DNA from: Saccharina japonica
Lineage: Eukaryota; Sar; Phaeophyceae; Laminariales; Laminariaceae
Reading direction: 5' to 3'
Length of the DNA stretch: 64,000 bases
NCBI GenBank assembly: GCA_008828725.1
Contig: MEHQ01004379.1
Coordinates: 124,001 to 188,000 of the forward strand
Position 1 is the stretch's first letter, and every line of letters begins with the position of its first letter. Below are positions 40,376 through 52,728 of the stretch, piece after piece. The position numbers and the translations under genes are program-made. Below the pieces are notes generated by a model. The model did no database searches and had not been told where the DNA came from. It saw only the letters and a program-made list of their open reading frames with translations.

Positions 40376-40611
40376 GTGGGGGGGTTCGGGGATGTGTTCG
40401 GTGGATGGGTTGGTGGGTGGGTTCAATTGTACCGTTCATGCAAAAATACCGTGGGTGGGTGCAGGTAAGTTTGGTGAGCGGGTTGATTATACCGCCTCAT
40501 CGAAGCCATCGTACGGCATCCCTGAGTGCCATAGAATGATGCGGAGGCAGAAACGCTTCTTGCCGTAGACGAAGGAGGAGGTAGGAGTGCTTCTGTTCCG
40601 TGTACAGCAGT

Positions 40612-40785
40612 AGGGGTGGCCCCTTATATAGTGCCGGTTGGGTAGCGCTGGCTGCCCTATACAGTGCCGGCGAAATCGCTTGGCTCGTAAGTCATTGGAT
40701 TATCCAGTGTGGTAGTAGTGTGCGGAATAGTGCCGGTTGTCGCTATAGTGCCGGTATTGCTGGCTGGCGCAAAACCGGCACTATA
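40612..40785. repeat. TATAGTGCCGGT repeats with an inverted copy
   Basis: TATAGTGCCGGTTG, TACAGTGCCGGCG, AATAGTGCCGGTTG, TATAGTGCCGGTAT and the inverted ACCGGCACTATA at 40773-40784. Confidence 0.75.
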
Positions 40786-41069
40786 CAGGGACCATCGCTA
40801 CTGTGTACCACGTGTGGACTGTTTTTGTCCTGACGGCGTTGAACCACCGTGGATGCTAGCTCCTTCCTATCTACACGGAAGGAGCACGGCCCTTAAAGAG
40901 TCACGTACGGGTGATAGAAAAGCAGAGAAAAATAACCTTAAAACCCATCAGGGGTGGTGTGAATGTATGTTATATTATATTATTAATAATAGCTCCTGAA
41001 AGCGCCGTAAACACTATACATGTCGCGCTACACAGCAAACAGCATCAGTCGCTGGTAGGTTAAAATGCT

Positions 41070-41270
41070 CTACATGTGTTGGTTTATCCCAAATGAGATA
41101 TCCCGTGTGATGTATGGGATCCCGTGGATTATCCCGAGGGGGAGGAATACACTCCACAGGATATATGGGATTCCGCGGGATAATCCCGAGGGGGAGGAAT
41201 AAATCCCATAAGATATGTGAGATTCCACGGGATCTATCCCGAGGGAGGGGGGGGGTATTCTGGGACCCCA
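41070..41270. repeat. TATGGGATCCCGTGGATTATCCC repeat
   Basis: Three to four ~55-bp units with GGGATNCCGYGGRATWATCC and CCCGAGGGGGAGGAAT. Further related sequence (ATATATCCCGTGGGATATG) at 41556-41625. Confidence 0.75.
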
Positions 41271-41295
41271 AGGGATGACCTGAGGGGGGTAGGGG

Positions 41296-41510
41296 GTGCA
41301 TTCATGTCGTGCATGGCCATAGTCGTGTGACCATAGACCCTCGCATCCCTACAATGCCGGGACGGAGCATGTTGGGTTTTCACCAACCACGCATGCATTG
41401 CCTGCACCAAACTTTGCGAAGCGCCGTGAGGTGTTGGACGAGTCGCATGAAGGGGGGGGGGGGGTAGTTCATTTTCATGCATGGCCGTAGTCGTATGACC
41501 ATAACGGTGA
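41296..41510 (+). repeat. Poly-C/G-linked dispersed repeat, sense copies
   Basis: GTCGTGCATGGCCATAGTCG, CTACAATGCCGGGACGGAGC, GTGAGGTGTTGGACGAGTCG and poly-G; a second 5' end (GCATGGCCGTAGTCGTATGA) follows at 41481. Confidence 0.8.
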
Positions 41511-42506
41511 GGGTGGTGGGGTAGTATTTGGGGTATGTCGGAACCCCGTGCGATATATCCCGAGGGGGGGGGGTGTCACATTGGGATATATCCCGTGGGA
41601 TATGTTGGATCGATTGGGACATCCCCAGGGAGGGGGGAACTGGGACGGGAAAGTTTTTTGGTGGTGGTGGTGGTGGTGGTGGTGGTGGTTGTGGCCTCTT
41701 GGGGACACCCTATACCTGACTGGCTGTCGCGCGAGGGTAAGAGAAGGCCACAAGTGAAGGCTGGACTGGATGCAAGCGTGTGCAGGGTAGGCTGACTCTG
41801 ATACTCGTACTCTGTACGTACGCAGCTCGTGGTGAATGGGTTTCGGCTCCTGCCTCTGGTGCTCGTGCATCCCCTGTAGCTTGTGGTGATTGGTTTTTGG
41901 CTCCTGACTCTGATGCTCGTGCTTTTTATATCTTGTGGTGGATGGTTTGACTTCGGCTCGTCCTCCTCCTCATGTTTAGAGAACGAGCAAAAGGGGGAAA
42001 AGGAAGGCTGGATGCAAGCATCTGAGTAGGTATGGCGATAGCCGTATAAAAAAATGATCTGTAGCGTAGGGTGGGCGGTTTAGGTTTTGGCCCCTCCTCC
42101 CGCTCCTCCTCTTCTTGAGAGAGAGAGGAAAAGCGTGGAGGCTTGCCCCCCTTTTCTCTTGTGGTTGTTTTGCGACGATGTTATGTGTTTTCATGTTGTT
42201 TTATCACAGATAAATGTATACACATCTATGCGTGCATGCATACATGCACGCGGGATTCGATGGTTGGAGATGCCTATTTTTTTGTGTTCTTATTTTTTTT
42301 GTCATCGACGACGAGATATAGTCACGGACGGCAGATGCATAGATGCACGCATACATATACAACTACTTTTGTTTAGGGTGTTTTTTTTTGTTCGGTAGGG
42401 TAGATACTCGACAAGTTTGGTATATACCCGGCTACCACACCTGGTGGTGTTCAGTCATACCCGGGAGTAAATACCTGGGTACGCCATGAGGATATACCGT
42501 ATATCA

Positions 42507-42904
42507 CACGGGTGATAAGATAGCACACACGGGTGATAAGATAACACACCCGGGTGATAAGATAACACACCCGGGTGATAAAACAACCCCCCCCCCCCTC
42601 TCGGGCGAATTTCTAAAGCTGAACAAAAACGTCGAGCAACGTGTCCACGGAAAAATCTCCCACGAGACCTTTCCAGAGCCACCATTCTCGATGTGTGTGC
42701 CCTCCCCCACGTTTTGGGAGAAAATCGCCGCTGATATTCGCCTTTAGGGGGTGTGTTAAATTATCACCCGGGTGTGTTAAATTATCACCAGGGTGTGTTA
42801 TATTGTCACCCGGGTGTGTTATTTTATCACCCGGGTGTGTTATTTTATCACTTGGGTGTGTTATCTCGTCACCCGGGTGCGTTGTCTTATCAACCCGTGT
42901 GAAG
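42507..42904. mobile_element. Foldback-like element built of inverted 21-bp minisatellite arrays
   Basis: Left arm: about four units of ACACCCGGGTGATAAGATA. Right arm: about eight inverted units of TTATCACCCGGGTGTGTTA. Outer ends TCACACGGGT / ACCCGTGTGA are inverted. Unique core of ~160 bp at 42590-42745. No target duplication could be confirmed. Confidence 0.65.
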
Positions 42905-43867
42905 CGGTACCCTACTGAGCACACCGAGGTTTTCGTTCACAACCCGGACAGAATGTCGATTTCATTTTCTCCAACATGATCTAGGTGTTTCATTCAGGAC
43001 GGATATATTCCTGATCTGAGTTTGATCTACTGGCTGTAGCTTTATGTTGCCGGGTGGGAGCCATATCACCTGCTTTTGTCTCTAGGGCCATGGTTCCTGG
43101 GTTGGGTCTGTACTATACACAGATCCTGCCCAACATCTCCAAACGACAAGTTAAGATTTGGATGATCTACAGCAGAAGATGATATATATCTGTAGATGAT
43201 CTATCTGATCTACCCCGACGTGTGCTTGGTTCCCTGGGGGCTTCGAGCTGTTTCGCCGATCTATATGGTCGAACGCGAGGAGGACCCCTCAGCCAAGGGT
43301 CGGGATTTTGCTGAACACCAAAAGGAAACCCGGGGATGGGTCTAGGGCGTCCCCTGATGACCACAGAGGCAACCGGTTCGTCTTAGGCGAAGAAGTGGAG
43401 GGGGGGGGGGATTGTCGCCCTTTGTTTTTGCGATACGTGTAGAGTATATATACCCACAGGTACGCACGTACTAGGTATTAGGAGTAAACCAATAAACCGA
43501 CGGGCCAGTCTGATGATTTTTAGCGTTTTGTGTTGCCGTTTTGGCCCGTTTGTTCCCCGGTACACGTGTTGTTTGGTGGTGTATTCCTTGGTGTAGTATG
43601 TGTTATTTTGTTTACCATATATTCCACGGAACGCGCGTTTTGTTAGGTTCCCCGGACGGAGCTCCTCGTGGGTAGCACAGAAGCCGCCGGCTGGTACATG
43701 GGGCTGGTACATGGGACATACATATATATGGTATACCCACACTTTTTTGTTGTTGTCGAGTAATAATTTTCAACACTGCACATCGCCAGATGGCAAAAAT
43801 GGAAGAATAATCAAAAGTAATGTTTCAACGTGGTCCATCTACTATGGCAAATACATTTATATTTGTA

Positions 43868-44052
43868 TTTTTCCATCCCATTTATTATCTTCACCCTCCC
43901 TTTCACTCTCCTCCCTAGTCGTAACTCAGATCCGGGGTCACAAAGTAGGCTCCTCTCCCTCCTCTCCCACTACGGTTCTTGCCTTGCACTTTTATCGCGA
44001 GAAGACTTCAGCCTTTTTCTTCCCTCGTCGACTCGCATCGAATTGTGCTGAC
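43868..44052 (+). repeat. SINE-like repeat family S, copy 3
   Basis: CCATCCCATTTATTATCTTC through TATCGCGAGAAGACTTCAGC to GAATTGTGCTGA. Intergenic copy, closely similar to the two intronic ones. Confidence 0.72.
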
Positions 44053-45435
44053 AAATACATGGACTGACACTCGCCTTGCGACGGTGGAGATAGAGAGATA
44101 ACAGAAAGGGCATTGTGCACGACAACAACAGCAACAGTGCACGGTGGGTTTGGGCCACAGGGGGCTCAACAATCAACTCCTCAAGCGAGCCAGAGTGCGT
44201 CCTGCACAACAAGTAGACGCGTACCACGGGATGGATGGGACCTATATGGCATTTTAGCGGGGTCCCGACTGGGAGAGAGCTCTCAACATCTCACCCAAAC
44301 AACCTGCTTTGAGAGAAGTTGGAAGCTCGCAGCCCCGAGACACACAACCCAACGAAAACAATCAAGTATTCAGGTCTACTTGTCGTGTGAAGCAGGGCGA
44401 TGCGTCCTACCCTACGATGCTTCCGAGCATACTATTGATAATGCGATTTTCTAAAAGTCGGGTCAAACATTCCTACTGTAATTCTGCTAGGCAGAGTGGG
44501 TGCGTCCCACACTACTGTAGTTTCGTTAAAAAATACGTTATTTTACTCTCTTGTTTCCTGCAAATAAAAGTCGACTCAAACACTTACACGAACTCTCAAC
44601 TTCTTACAGTAGTGGTGCCGGGTACTGTTGATATCGCTCTTCGGTAACTAGAAGGCCGAGCCAAATTTGTTCGAAAGCAGACGTTACTCCCACCTACAGC
44701 CCAGTCCTCGTTTCCCCCTGTTCTCGTTTCCCAGCAAATGCTTCGCTAATACAGTTATTTTCACAAATACCAGGTATTTCGCTATCCATTGTCACTTGTA
44801 TAATACCCGGACGGGCATTGGGATGGGCTCTGACGCCGCAAAGTGACCAGCGCGGCAGCGAAGTGCCGAAGCATCCAAGACAGGGGATGCGGCTTCTTGC
44901 CGGCAGCGGCCGCCGGGCGACATGGAGGAACCATTACGGGGAAATTTGCACCTGGCAACAGGGATGCCCGCTTTGGGCCGACGATAGTTAGGCGTTGGAC
45001 AGAGGGAGAGTGTTGCAATGCCGGACCGACGGTGAAAGATGTACGAGGACGGCGCATACGTCGCTGTTACCGGGTTATGGCCGGGGTGCTCGCTTTGCAC
45101 CGACGATAGTTATGCGTCAGTCAGAGGGTATATGTTGCAGAGCGGCGGCGTTAGGATTTAATACGTTGTCGTGTAGAAACTGTCCGGACCAGTGCTACGT
45201 AGAGGGTTCATTACTACATAGGCAGGGAATCAGTTGTGGGAGGCCTCCTGCTGACACATTGGTTGGGGGTCTGAGGGGTAGGTTCCCAAAATGGAAACGC
45301 CTTCTTGTGTTTGCGGAAAGCTCTAAAAACGCAATGTGGCATATGGCATGAACCATTACAATAACCTGGTGTACCAGGTGTGTTTCTAAAACGCAACCCA
45401 AGAACATGTCAAAGTCAAACCACGTGTCCACCGTA
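44053..45435. other. Intergenic stretch without recognised gene
   Basis: Several short open frames, none with splice structure or recognisable motifs. A ~100-base segment with CGACGATAGTTAGGCGTTGG repeats at ~44970 and ~45099 (CGACGATAGTTATGCGTCAG). Confidence 0.5.
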
Positions 45436-45447
45436 CTGCTGTTACCG

Positions 45448-45480
<33 letters not shown>

Positions 45481-45497
45481 GTACTATTACTACTATA
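45436..45497. repeat. (CTA)n trinucleotide repeat
   Basis: CTACTACTACTACTACTACT; a GTAGTAGTACTACTACC copy at 45524-45541 is partly inverted. Confidence 0.9.
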
Positions 45498-46789
45498 CTA
45501 CTTGTAACGTGTATATATACACACGTAGTAGTACTACTACCCTCGAAAATATATCCCAGTCGTGGCGCAGAAGCCGCAAGGCACCGACTGGTGCTACGGT
45601 AGGGGTGTCATGTATAGGTGCTTGTTTTTCACCTGCACAGAGCCACTCGACCGAGTGACTGCTTTACTGCGTTGTACACAAAACATTTTATGTTTTTTTG
45701 GTGTTTTATTTGCACCGCCATTCATTGGGGAGTTCGTTACGTAGCGCGGACAAAATATGTTTAGGTCCTACTTTCAGTTAGATTTGGAGCCACTCGTCCG
45801 AGTGGCCAAAACACGGTAGTGAAAATGTGGGTACCCCCCCTATCGTAGCACCAGTCCACCCAAGAAAGTGGGAGTTGGCGCAGGCCGTACGCATGGGGGC
45901 CTCGATCGTTCGGGGTCGTTGCACAAAAAAGGTTGAGAAAAAAATGCCAGAGTCACGCCTGGACGGAGTTTGGACTGAGAAAAGGGCGGAGGTGCCTCTG
46001 ACCGCAACACCGCCTTGCGAACATACCTGTGCAACACCTTTTGGATATTTTCTAGCTTGCACATCGGCCCAGACCCAACCCGGCGCCACAACCCAACCCC
46101 CCTCCAGACTTAGTAGGACTTCGTGGGGGGTCGTGCGGCTCCGGCGTGTGCTTCCGAGATATGTTCGCGAAACAAAACGGCCAGCCGAAAAAAGGCCCAC
46201 TGCAACCAGCAACCAGGCAGTGAATGGTGTTGTACGAGTTTTGTTCAAGATGGTGTTGCACTTAGGGCCTCTCAAAAGAGGGCGGGGAAGAAACAGACAC
46301 GAGACCCGAGGCGTTCACTCTCAGAATGGCAGCACACACCCAGCGGTGGAGAGAAGGCTCCCAGCGATACACCAACAAACCAACCCCTAACACCCGCCAG
46401 AAAACAGAAAGTTTTGCTATGTATACGAGTACAGTTTGGTCTGTTTCGCGCAGCAAAGAACAAAATGGACCCAAGGGACTCGACTCCACGAATTCGCGTC
46501 TTATTAGCACTTGTATGTAGCTAGTTGTACAGCAGCACCAATGAGTTATATTGACCTGCTTTCCCCTTTAGGGGTTATACTTTGAAGGTTGTTGTAGCCG
46601 GGCAGACACGCCCGGCAATTTACCGGTATTATTACTGTTGTTGTACTGTAGTTTGCATGCATACAGCTCCATGTTGTACTGGCATGAAACCAGGGGTGAA
46701 ATAAGCACCATACTCGTGCCCGGCGTACAATAACAAAGCTGTGAGGAGGCATGATGCCTGTAAAGGCAAAACGTGCACCGTCGAGTGTG

Positions 46790-47135
46790 AGGGTATTACC
46801 TGCTGAGCTATCGGGGTAAAAGATCGATCGATTACCCAGCTCAGGGTAATCCTTAAAACACTCTCTCCCCCCCTCTGAACGGCGGGATATTTGGGACGTC
46901 GGTACCTTATACGGCCGTACGTTGACCTACCCGCTTCGTTTCAATACCTGGGGAACCAGGGAGACGTGTTATTTGGGGACGCACGCGCAAGCAAGCGTTT
47001 CTGAAAAAAGAAACGTTCGAAGCGAGATTCGAACCCGTGTCCTCGACGACGTCAAATAAATGTGAGGGTATTACCTGCTGAGCTATCGGGGTAAAAGATC
47101 GATCGATCACCCAGCTCAGGGTAATCCTTATAACA
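46790..47135. mobile_element. tRNA-derived element with terminal direct repeats, copy 2
   Basis: Direct repeats 46790-46860 and 47065-47135. On the minus strand the right part has TAGCTCAGCAGG and GGGTTCGAATCTC boxes (47091 down to 47018). The D-stem does not close, so not a working tRNA. Confidence 0.68.
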
Positions 47136-47299
47136 CGAGGGTGTAGGGCCGCGGGTTCCGATCTAAAACTTACCTGGTTGTAATAAATTGGCGGGTCAAA
47201 ACAGAAGAGCTCACCACTTTTGCTAAAGCAGCAGAGCATACCATTTTTTCGATATTCTGGCTTATTGACTCACGGTCAGGGTTGGGTGATTGGCTCATA

Positions 47300-47380
47300 G
47301 GCTTAGGGTTAGGGCTGATCTGATTGGCGTAGGCTTAGGCTTAGGGTTGGTCGGATTGACTTAGGGTTATAGAGTTAAGG
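47300..47380. repeat. TTAGGG-containing tract
   Basis: CTTAGGGTTAGGGCTGATC and further GGCTTAGGCTTAGGG motifs; repeated in copy B at 51700-51780. Confidence 0.65.
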
Positions 47381-47485
47381 TTACTTATAGTCTCGTACAC
47401 AGTGTGCATCAACCATTTTCTTGAATAAGTGGTAAGCCACCCTCGGAGCTCTGCCGAAAGGCAAATTAACCGGTTTGGGACCCCT

Positions 47486-47580
47486 TTGAAGGGATATAAG
47501 ACCCCTTTAAAGGAATATAAGACCGCCTTTAAGGGATATAGGACCCCTTTTAAGGGATATGAGAGCCATTTTAAGGGGTA
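47486..47580. repeat. 22-bp minisatellite (GACCCCTTTAAAGGGATATAA)
   Basis: Four to five units, each with an internal CCTTTAAAGG palindrome. Repeated in copy B at 51886-51980. Confidence 0.85.
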
Positions 47581-47843
47581 TTAGGGATAGCGATCAACAT
47601 AATGCTAACTTTGGTGTTATCCACCGTCTGCGAGCAGCGCAAGCGCCCAGCAGATAACGGGCAGGAGCACGATGCGCCCGCCCGCCCGTGCCGTGTATAC
47701 GACTTCTTGCGTCGGAACTGCGATACCAACCATTCATTGATTGTATCATCATCATCACCCGCCAATCACGCAGGAGCCGTTGCTGCTGTAAGTACTCGTC
47801 AGTTTGTATCGTCAAAGAAAGGTGAAGGAAAATGCGAGGTTAA

Positions 47844-48330
47844 GGGGCCCCTTCGGTCATGATGAAACACGAGTCTTCCATCGTTGAAAATATATATTTT
47901 TTTTTCGTTTTTTTCACAGCAGCAATACTATTTCTGGTGTAATAACACCATATCAGTACTCCTTACGGAAAACGGCATAGCTCCAGCTCTAATGCTCAGT
48001 ATTTCGCCCATAGAGTATTTGCAAAGAGCCTAGACCATGGTCAACATTTTTGTGTCTCGAACGAAAAGTGCATCTTTAGAGGCACTTTTCGTGACGACCA
48101 AGGCATCTGATCGATATGCCTCCCGAGACACAAATGTTGACCATGGTCTAGGCTCTTTGCAAATACTCTATGGGCGAAATACTGAGCATTAGAACTGAAG
48201 CTATGCCGTTTTCCGTAAGGAGTACTTATATGGTGTTCTTATACCAGAAATAGTATTGCTGTAAAAAAACGAAAAATATATATATTTCAACGATGGAAGA
48301 CTCGTGTTTCATCATGACCGAAGGGGCCCC
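47844..48330. mobile_element. 487-bp near-perfect palindromic element with TTAA flanks, copy A
   Basis: Ends GGGGCCCCTTCGGTCATGAT and its complement; arms of ~220 bp nearly meet at the centre near 48085. TTAA at 47840-47843 and 48331-48334 is the target duplication expected of piggyBac-type transposases. No coding capacity; a foldback MITE moved in trans. Confidence 0.82.
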
Positions 48331-50049
48331 TTAAGGGCATGGGACACCAGAGTAACCCTTGCCGGGTTTGCCTATTATTGAACAGGTATTGTACTCGTTG
48401 GTACTCACGTGTGTTTGCTTAGAGCTAGAAAAACCTCGCCTTCCTTGGAAACCCCTGGTTTCCATCTCTAGTTTCCATCTAAGATACGCCTTCCAAGTAC
48501 TAACAATACGATAATTATACATGTTACGCAGCAGGTATTTACCGGCGTTTCCACATCATTCCAGCAATCCCGTAACATAAAAACCTGCTGTCTGTAAAAA
48601 AGCGTTGAAGCAGTAGTGCTGTCTCCTGACATCTATGCAGAATAAAATGATTAGCTGTTAACGTAAAGACAGCCAGCTACTGCTGCTGCTGTAGTAACAG
48701 AACACGACCCCTCAATGGAGGAAGGGACAGCAAAAAAAAACGCGTAGATGCAGGTGATGGGTTTCTTATTATTTGAGAGTCGGGGCTTTGTGCACTACCA
48801 ACTTCACAGTTTATTGACGACCTCCCCGAATTCATTATCGTCCTGTGAACATCAACTTACTTGATGATCTTCTTTGTAGTGCTTGCTTTCTTGGTAGCTT
48901 TCTGTTCCTCGTCGAATGTTATCATCACGCTTGCTCGCGCCTTTATGGGTACAGCAGCTATGTGTGTGCAACACCGAACAAAGTGAATGCTACAACAGCT
49001 AGATCTACAATACCAGGTATTTTACAATTTATCGCACAGCGCAGCTTTTTTTTCCCAACCATAACAACGAACGAGCAGAGACAGGCAATACATTTACAAC
49101 TTAACATCAACAGCGATACGGACAGCAGCATCAACGGGCAACTACCAACCCCACATGAAAAAGCAAAGCTTAACGAAAAAAAGCAAGATGCATCATGGCC
49201 CGGACGCATCCCGATGAGGTATTCGAAGACGCGGGAGCCGAGAAAGCGGGCGGCATCCAAGCTCAGCCAGAAAAGGGTCACAGCAGGGTGAGAGACCACC
49301 CCCTCCCCACACACGCGCGCCCACTCCACAGAAAGAAAAACCGGCGAGGCTTTCAATATTTCACCGCGGACCTTAACTTGTGGCTGAAAGCTCAGCCTGT
49401 CCGTAAAAACAATAAACCCACAAAAGGTGTCATTATTTCTCACATATGTTAATACTGCTGTATTGTCTAAGTACCGCATTGGCAGGGTTGGGTGCAACTC
49501 TGAAAATATTAAGGAATTTGATCAACCAACCAGCGTCGAGCATCGCTGACGACCCTTCCCCCCCCCTTGTCCGCCCTCCCGGCGTTTCGTAGGGATACGA
49601 CAGTCTATGGTCATACGACTACGGTCATGCACGACATGAGTACCCCTCCCCCCCTCCCCTGCTGTACAACACCAAAAACAGGAATCATACACCGAACAAC
49701 ATCGAGTTACACCAGAGGGAGCCCACGAACAATATTGTACGCTGGCACGGACCGTCGCCAATTCACGCGGGCTCCTTCCCCCCCTGTCCCGGTCGTTTCA
49801 CGTTAGCGGGAGCCCACGAACAATAGTATTACGCCCTGCAAGCACCGTCGCCAATCATCACCTCCATGGTCATACGACTACGGCCAGGCATGACATGAGT
49901 ACAACCCCCCCTCCCCCTCCCCTTCTGCGAACGCCTCTCGTGGCTCGTATCACCCCTCGCGAATATTCCTGTTTGCTCACGCCACTCCTGGCCCCTCTTC
50001 TTGATGAGCATCACACATCATCTCACTTCCCCTGATCACTCATATATTA

Positions 50050-50050
50050 N
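50050..50050. other. Single-base N between the two copies of the 4.27-kb repeat
   Basis: Copy B starts at the next base. Confidence 0.95.
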
Positions 50051-51189
50051 CCGAGTGACTGCTTTACTGCGTTGTACACAAAACATTTTATGTTTTTTTG
50101 GTGTTTTATTTGCACCGCCATTCATTGGGGAGTTCGTTACGTAGCGCGGACAAAATATGTTTAGGTCCTACTTTCAGTTAGATTTGGAGCCACTCGTCCG
50201 AGTGGCCAAAACACGGTAGTGAAAATGTGGGTACCCCCCCTATCGTAGCACCAGTCCACCCAAGAAAGTGGGAGTTGGCGCAGGCCGTACGCATGGGGGC
50301 CTCGATCGTTCGGGGTCGTTGCACAAAAAAGGTTGAGAAAAAAATGCCAGAGTCACGCCTGGACGGAGTTTGGACTGAGAAAAGGGCGGAGGTGCCTCTG
50401 ACCGCAACACCGCCTTGCGAACATACCTGTGCAACACCTTTTGGATATTTTCTAGCTTGCACATCGGCCCAGACCCAACCCGGCGCCACAACCCAACCCC
50501 CCTCCAGACTTAGTAGGACTTCGTGGGGGGTCGTGCGGCTCCGGCGTGTGCTTCCGAGATATGTTCGCGAAACAAAACGGCCAGCCGAAAAAAGGCCCAC
50601 TGCAACCAGCAACCAGGCAGTGAATGGTGTTGTACGAGTTTTGTTCAAGATGGTGTTGCACTTAGGGCCTCTCAAAAGAGGGCGGGGAAGAAACAGACAC
50701 GAGACCCGAGGCGTTCACTCTCAGAATGGCAGCACACACCCAGCGGTGGAGAGAAGGCTCCCAGCGATACACCAACAAACCAACCCCTAACACCCGCCAG
50801 AAAACAGAAAGTTTTGCTATGTATACGAGTACAGTTTGGTCTGTTTCGCGCAGCAAAGAACAAAATGGACCCAAGGGACTCGACTCCACGAATTCGCGTC
50901 TTATTAGCACTTGTATGTAGCTAGTTGTACAGCAGCACCAATGAGTTATATTGACCTGCTTTCCCCTTTAGGGGTTATACTTTGAAGGTTGTTGTAGCCG
51001 GGCAGACACGCCCGGCAATTTACCGGTATTATTACTGTTGTTGTACTGTAGTTTGCATGCATACAGCTCCATGTTGTACTGGCATGAAACCAGGGGTGAA
51101 ATAAGCACCATACTCGTGCCCGGCGTACAATAACAAAGCTGTGAGGAGGCATGATGCCTGTAAAGGCAAAACGTGCACCGTCGAGTGTG

Positions 51190-51535
51190 AGGGTATTACC
51201 TGCTGAGCTATCGGGGTAAAAGATCGATCGATTACCCAGCTCAGGGTAATCCTTAAAACACTCTCTCCCCCCCTCTGAACGGCGGGATATTTGGGACGTC
51301 GGTACCATATACGGCCGTACGTTGACCTACCCGCTTCGTTTCAATACCTGGGGAACCAGGGAGACGTGTTATTTGGGGACGCACGCGCAAGCAAGCGTTT
51401 CTGAAAAAAGAAACGTTCGAAGCGAGATTCGAACCCGTGTCCTCGACGACGTCAAATAAATGTGAGGGTATTACCTGCTGAGCTATCGGGGTAAAAGATC
51501 GATCGATCACCCAGCTCAGGGTAATCCTTATAACA
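51190..51535. mobile_element. tRNA-derived element, copy 3 (in repeat copy B)
   Basis: Counterpart of 46790-47135 with one substitution seen at 51307. Confidence 0.68.
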
Positions 51536-52243
51536 CGAGGGTGTAGGGCCGCGGGTTCCGATCTAAAACTTACCTGGTTGTAATAAATTGGCGGGTCAAA
51601 ACAGAAGAGCTCACCACTTTTGCTAAAGCAGCAGAGCATACCATTTTTTCGATATTCTGGCTTATTGACTCACGGTCAGGGTTGGGTGATTGGCTCATAG
51701 GCTTAGGGTTAGGGCTGATCTGATTGGCGTAGGCTTAGGCTTAGGGTTGGTCGGATTGACTTAGGGTTATAGAGTTAAGGTTACTTATAGTCTCGTACAC
51801 AGTGTGCATCAACCATTTTCTTGAATAAGTGGTAAGCCACCCTCGGAGCTCTGCCGAAAGGCAAATTAACCGGTTTGGGACCCCTTTGAAGGGATATAAG
51901 ACCCCTTTAAAGGAATATAAGACCGCCTTTAAGGGATATAGGACCCCTTTTAAGGGATATGAGAGCCATTTTAAGGGGTATTAGGGATAGCGATCAACAT
52001 AATGCTAACTTTGGTGTTATCCACCGTCTGCGAGCAGCGCAAGCGCCCAGCAGATAACGGGCAGGAGCACGATGCGCCCGCCCGCCCGTGCCGTGTATAC
52101 GACTTCTTGCGTCGGAACTGCGATACCAACCATTCATTGATTGTATCATCATCATCACCCGCCAATCACGCAGGAGCCGTTGCTGCTGTAAGTACTCGTC
52201 AGTTTGTATCGTCAAAGAAAGGTGAAGGAAAATGCGAGGTTAA

Positions 52244-52728
52244 GGGGCCCCTTCGGTCATGATGAAACACGAGTCTTCCATCGTTGAAAATATATTTTTT
52301 TTTCGTTTTTTTCACAGCAGCAATACTATTTCTGGTGTAATAACACCATATCAGTACTCCTTACGGAAAACGGCATAGCTCCAGCTCTAATGCTCAGTAT
52401 TTCGCCCATAGAGTATTTGCAAAGAGCCTAGACCATGGTCAACATTTTTGTGTCTCGAACGAAAAGTGCATCTTTAGAGGCACTTTTCGTGACGACCAAG
52501 GCATCTGATCGATATGCCTCCCGAGACACAAATGTTGACCATGGTCTAGGCTCTTTGCAAATACTCTATGGGCGAAATACTGAGCATTAGAACTGAAGCT
52601 ATGCCGTTTTCCGTAAGGAGTACTTATATGGTGTTCTTATACCAGAAATAGTATTGCTGTAAAAAAACGAAAAATATATATATTTCAACGATGGAAGACT
52701 CGTGTTTCATCATGACCGAAGGGGCCCC
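52244..52728. mobile_element. Palindromic TTAA-flanked element, copy B
   Basis: Counterpart of 47844-48330, 2 bases shorter in the AT run of the left arm. Confidence 0.8.

Larger units (their letters stand above)
45651..49917. repeat. 4.27-kb direct repeat, copy A
   Basis: Matches 50051-54314 nearly base for base. Differences found: T at 46907 versus A at 51307, and a 2-base AT indel near 47910. Copy A carries the tRNA-derived element and the 487-bp palindrome. Followed by ~130 bases not in copy B, then N. Confidence 0.95.

Noticed and set aside
39617..40426. 269-codon proline-rich open frame on the minus strand
   Set aside because: Direct translation of the 116-bp G-rich satellite; no splice sites or recognisable motif.
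44113..44454. 113-codon open frame downstream of family S copy 3
   Set aside because: No recognisable domain, no homologue in the window and ordinary composition; left uncalled.
44843..45351. Overlapping open frames of 88-118 codons in a GC-richer patch
   Set aside because: Open in several frames on both strands, with internal repeats; no motif to support a gene.
45827..46390. 187-codon open frame (and copy at 50227-50790), with a 165-codon frame on the opposite strand
   Set aside because: Both strands are open over the same bases, composition is unlike the real exons, no motif is recognised, and it lies in a possibly artefactual repeat.
48845..49497. 148-codon (+) and 179-codon (-) overlapping open frames, also at 53243-53895
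   Set aside because: They overlap on opposite strands and show no conserved motif or splice context; not enough to call a gene.
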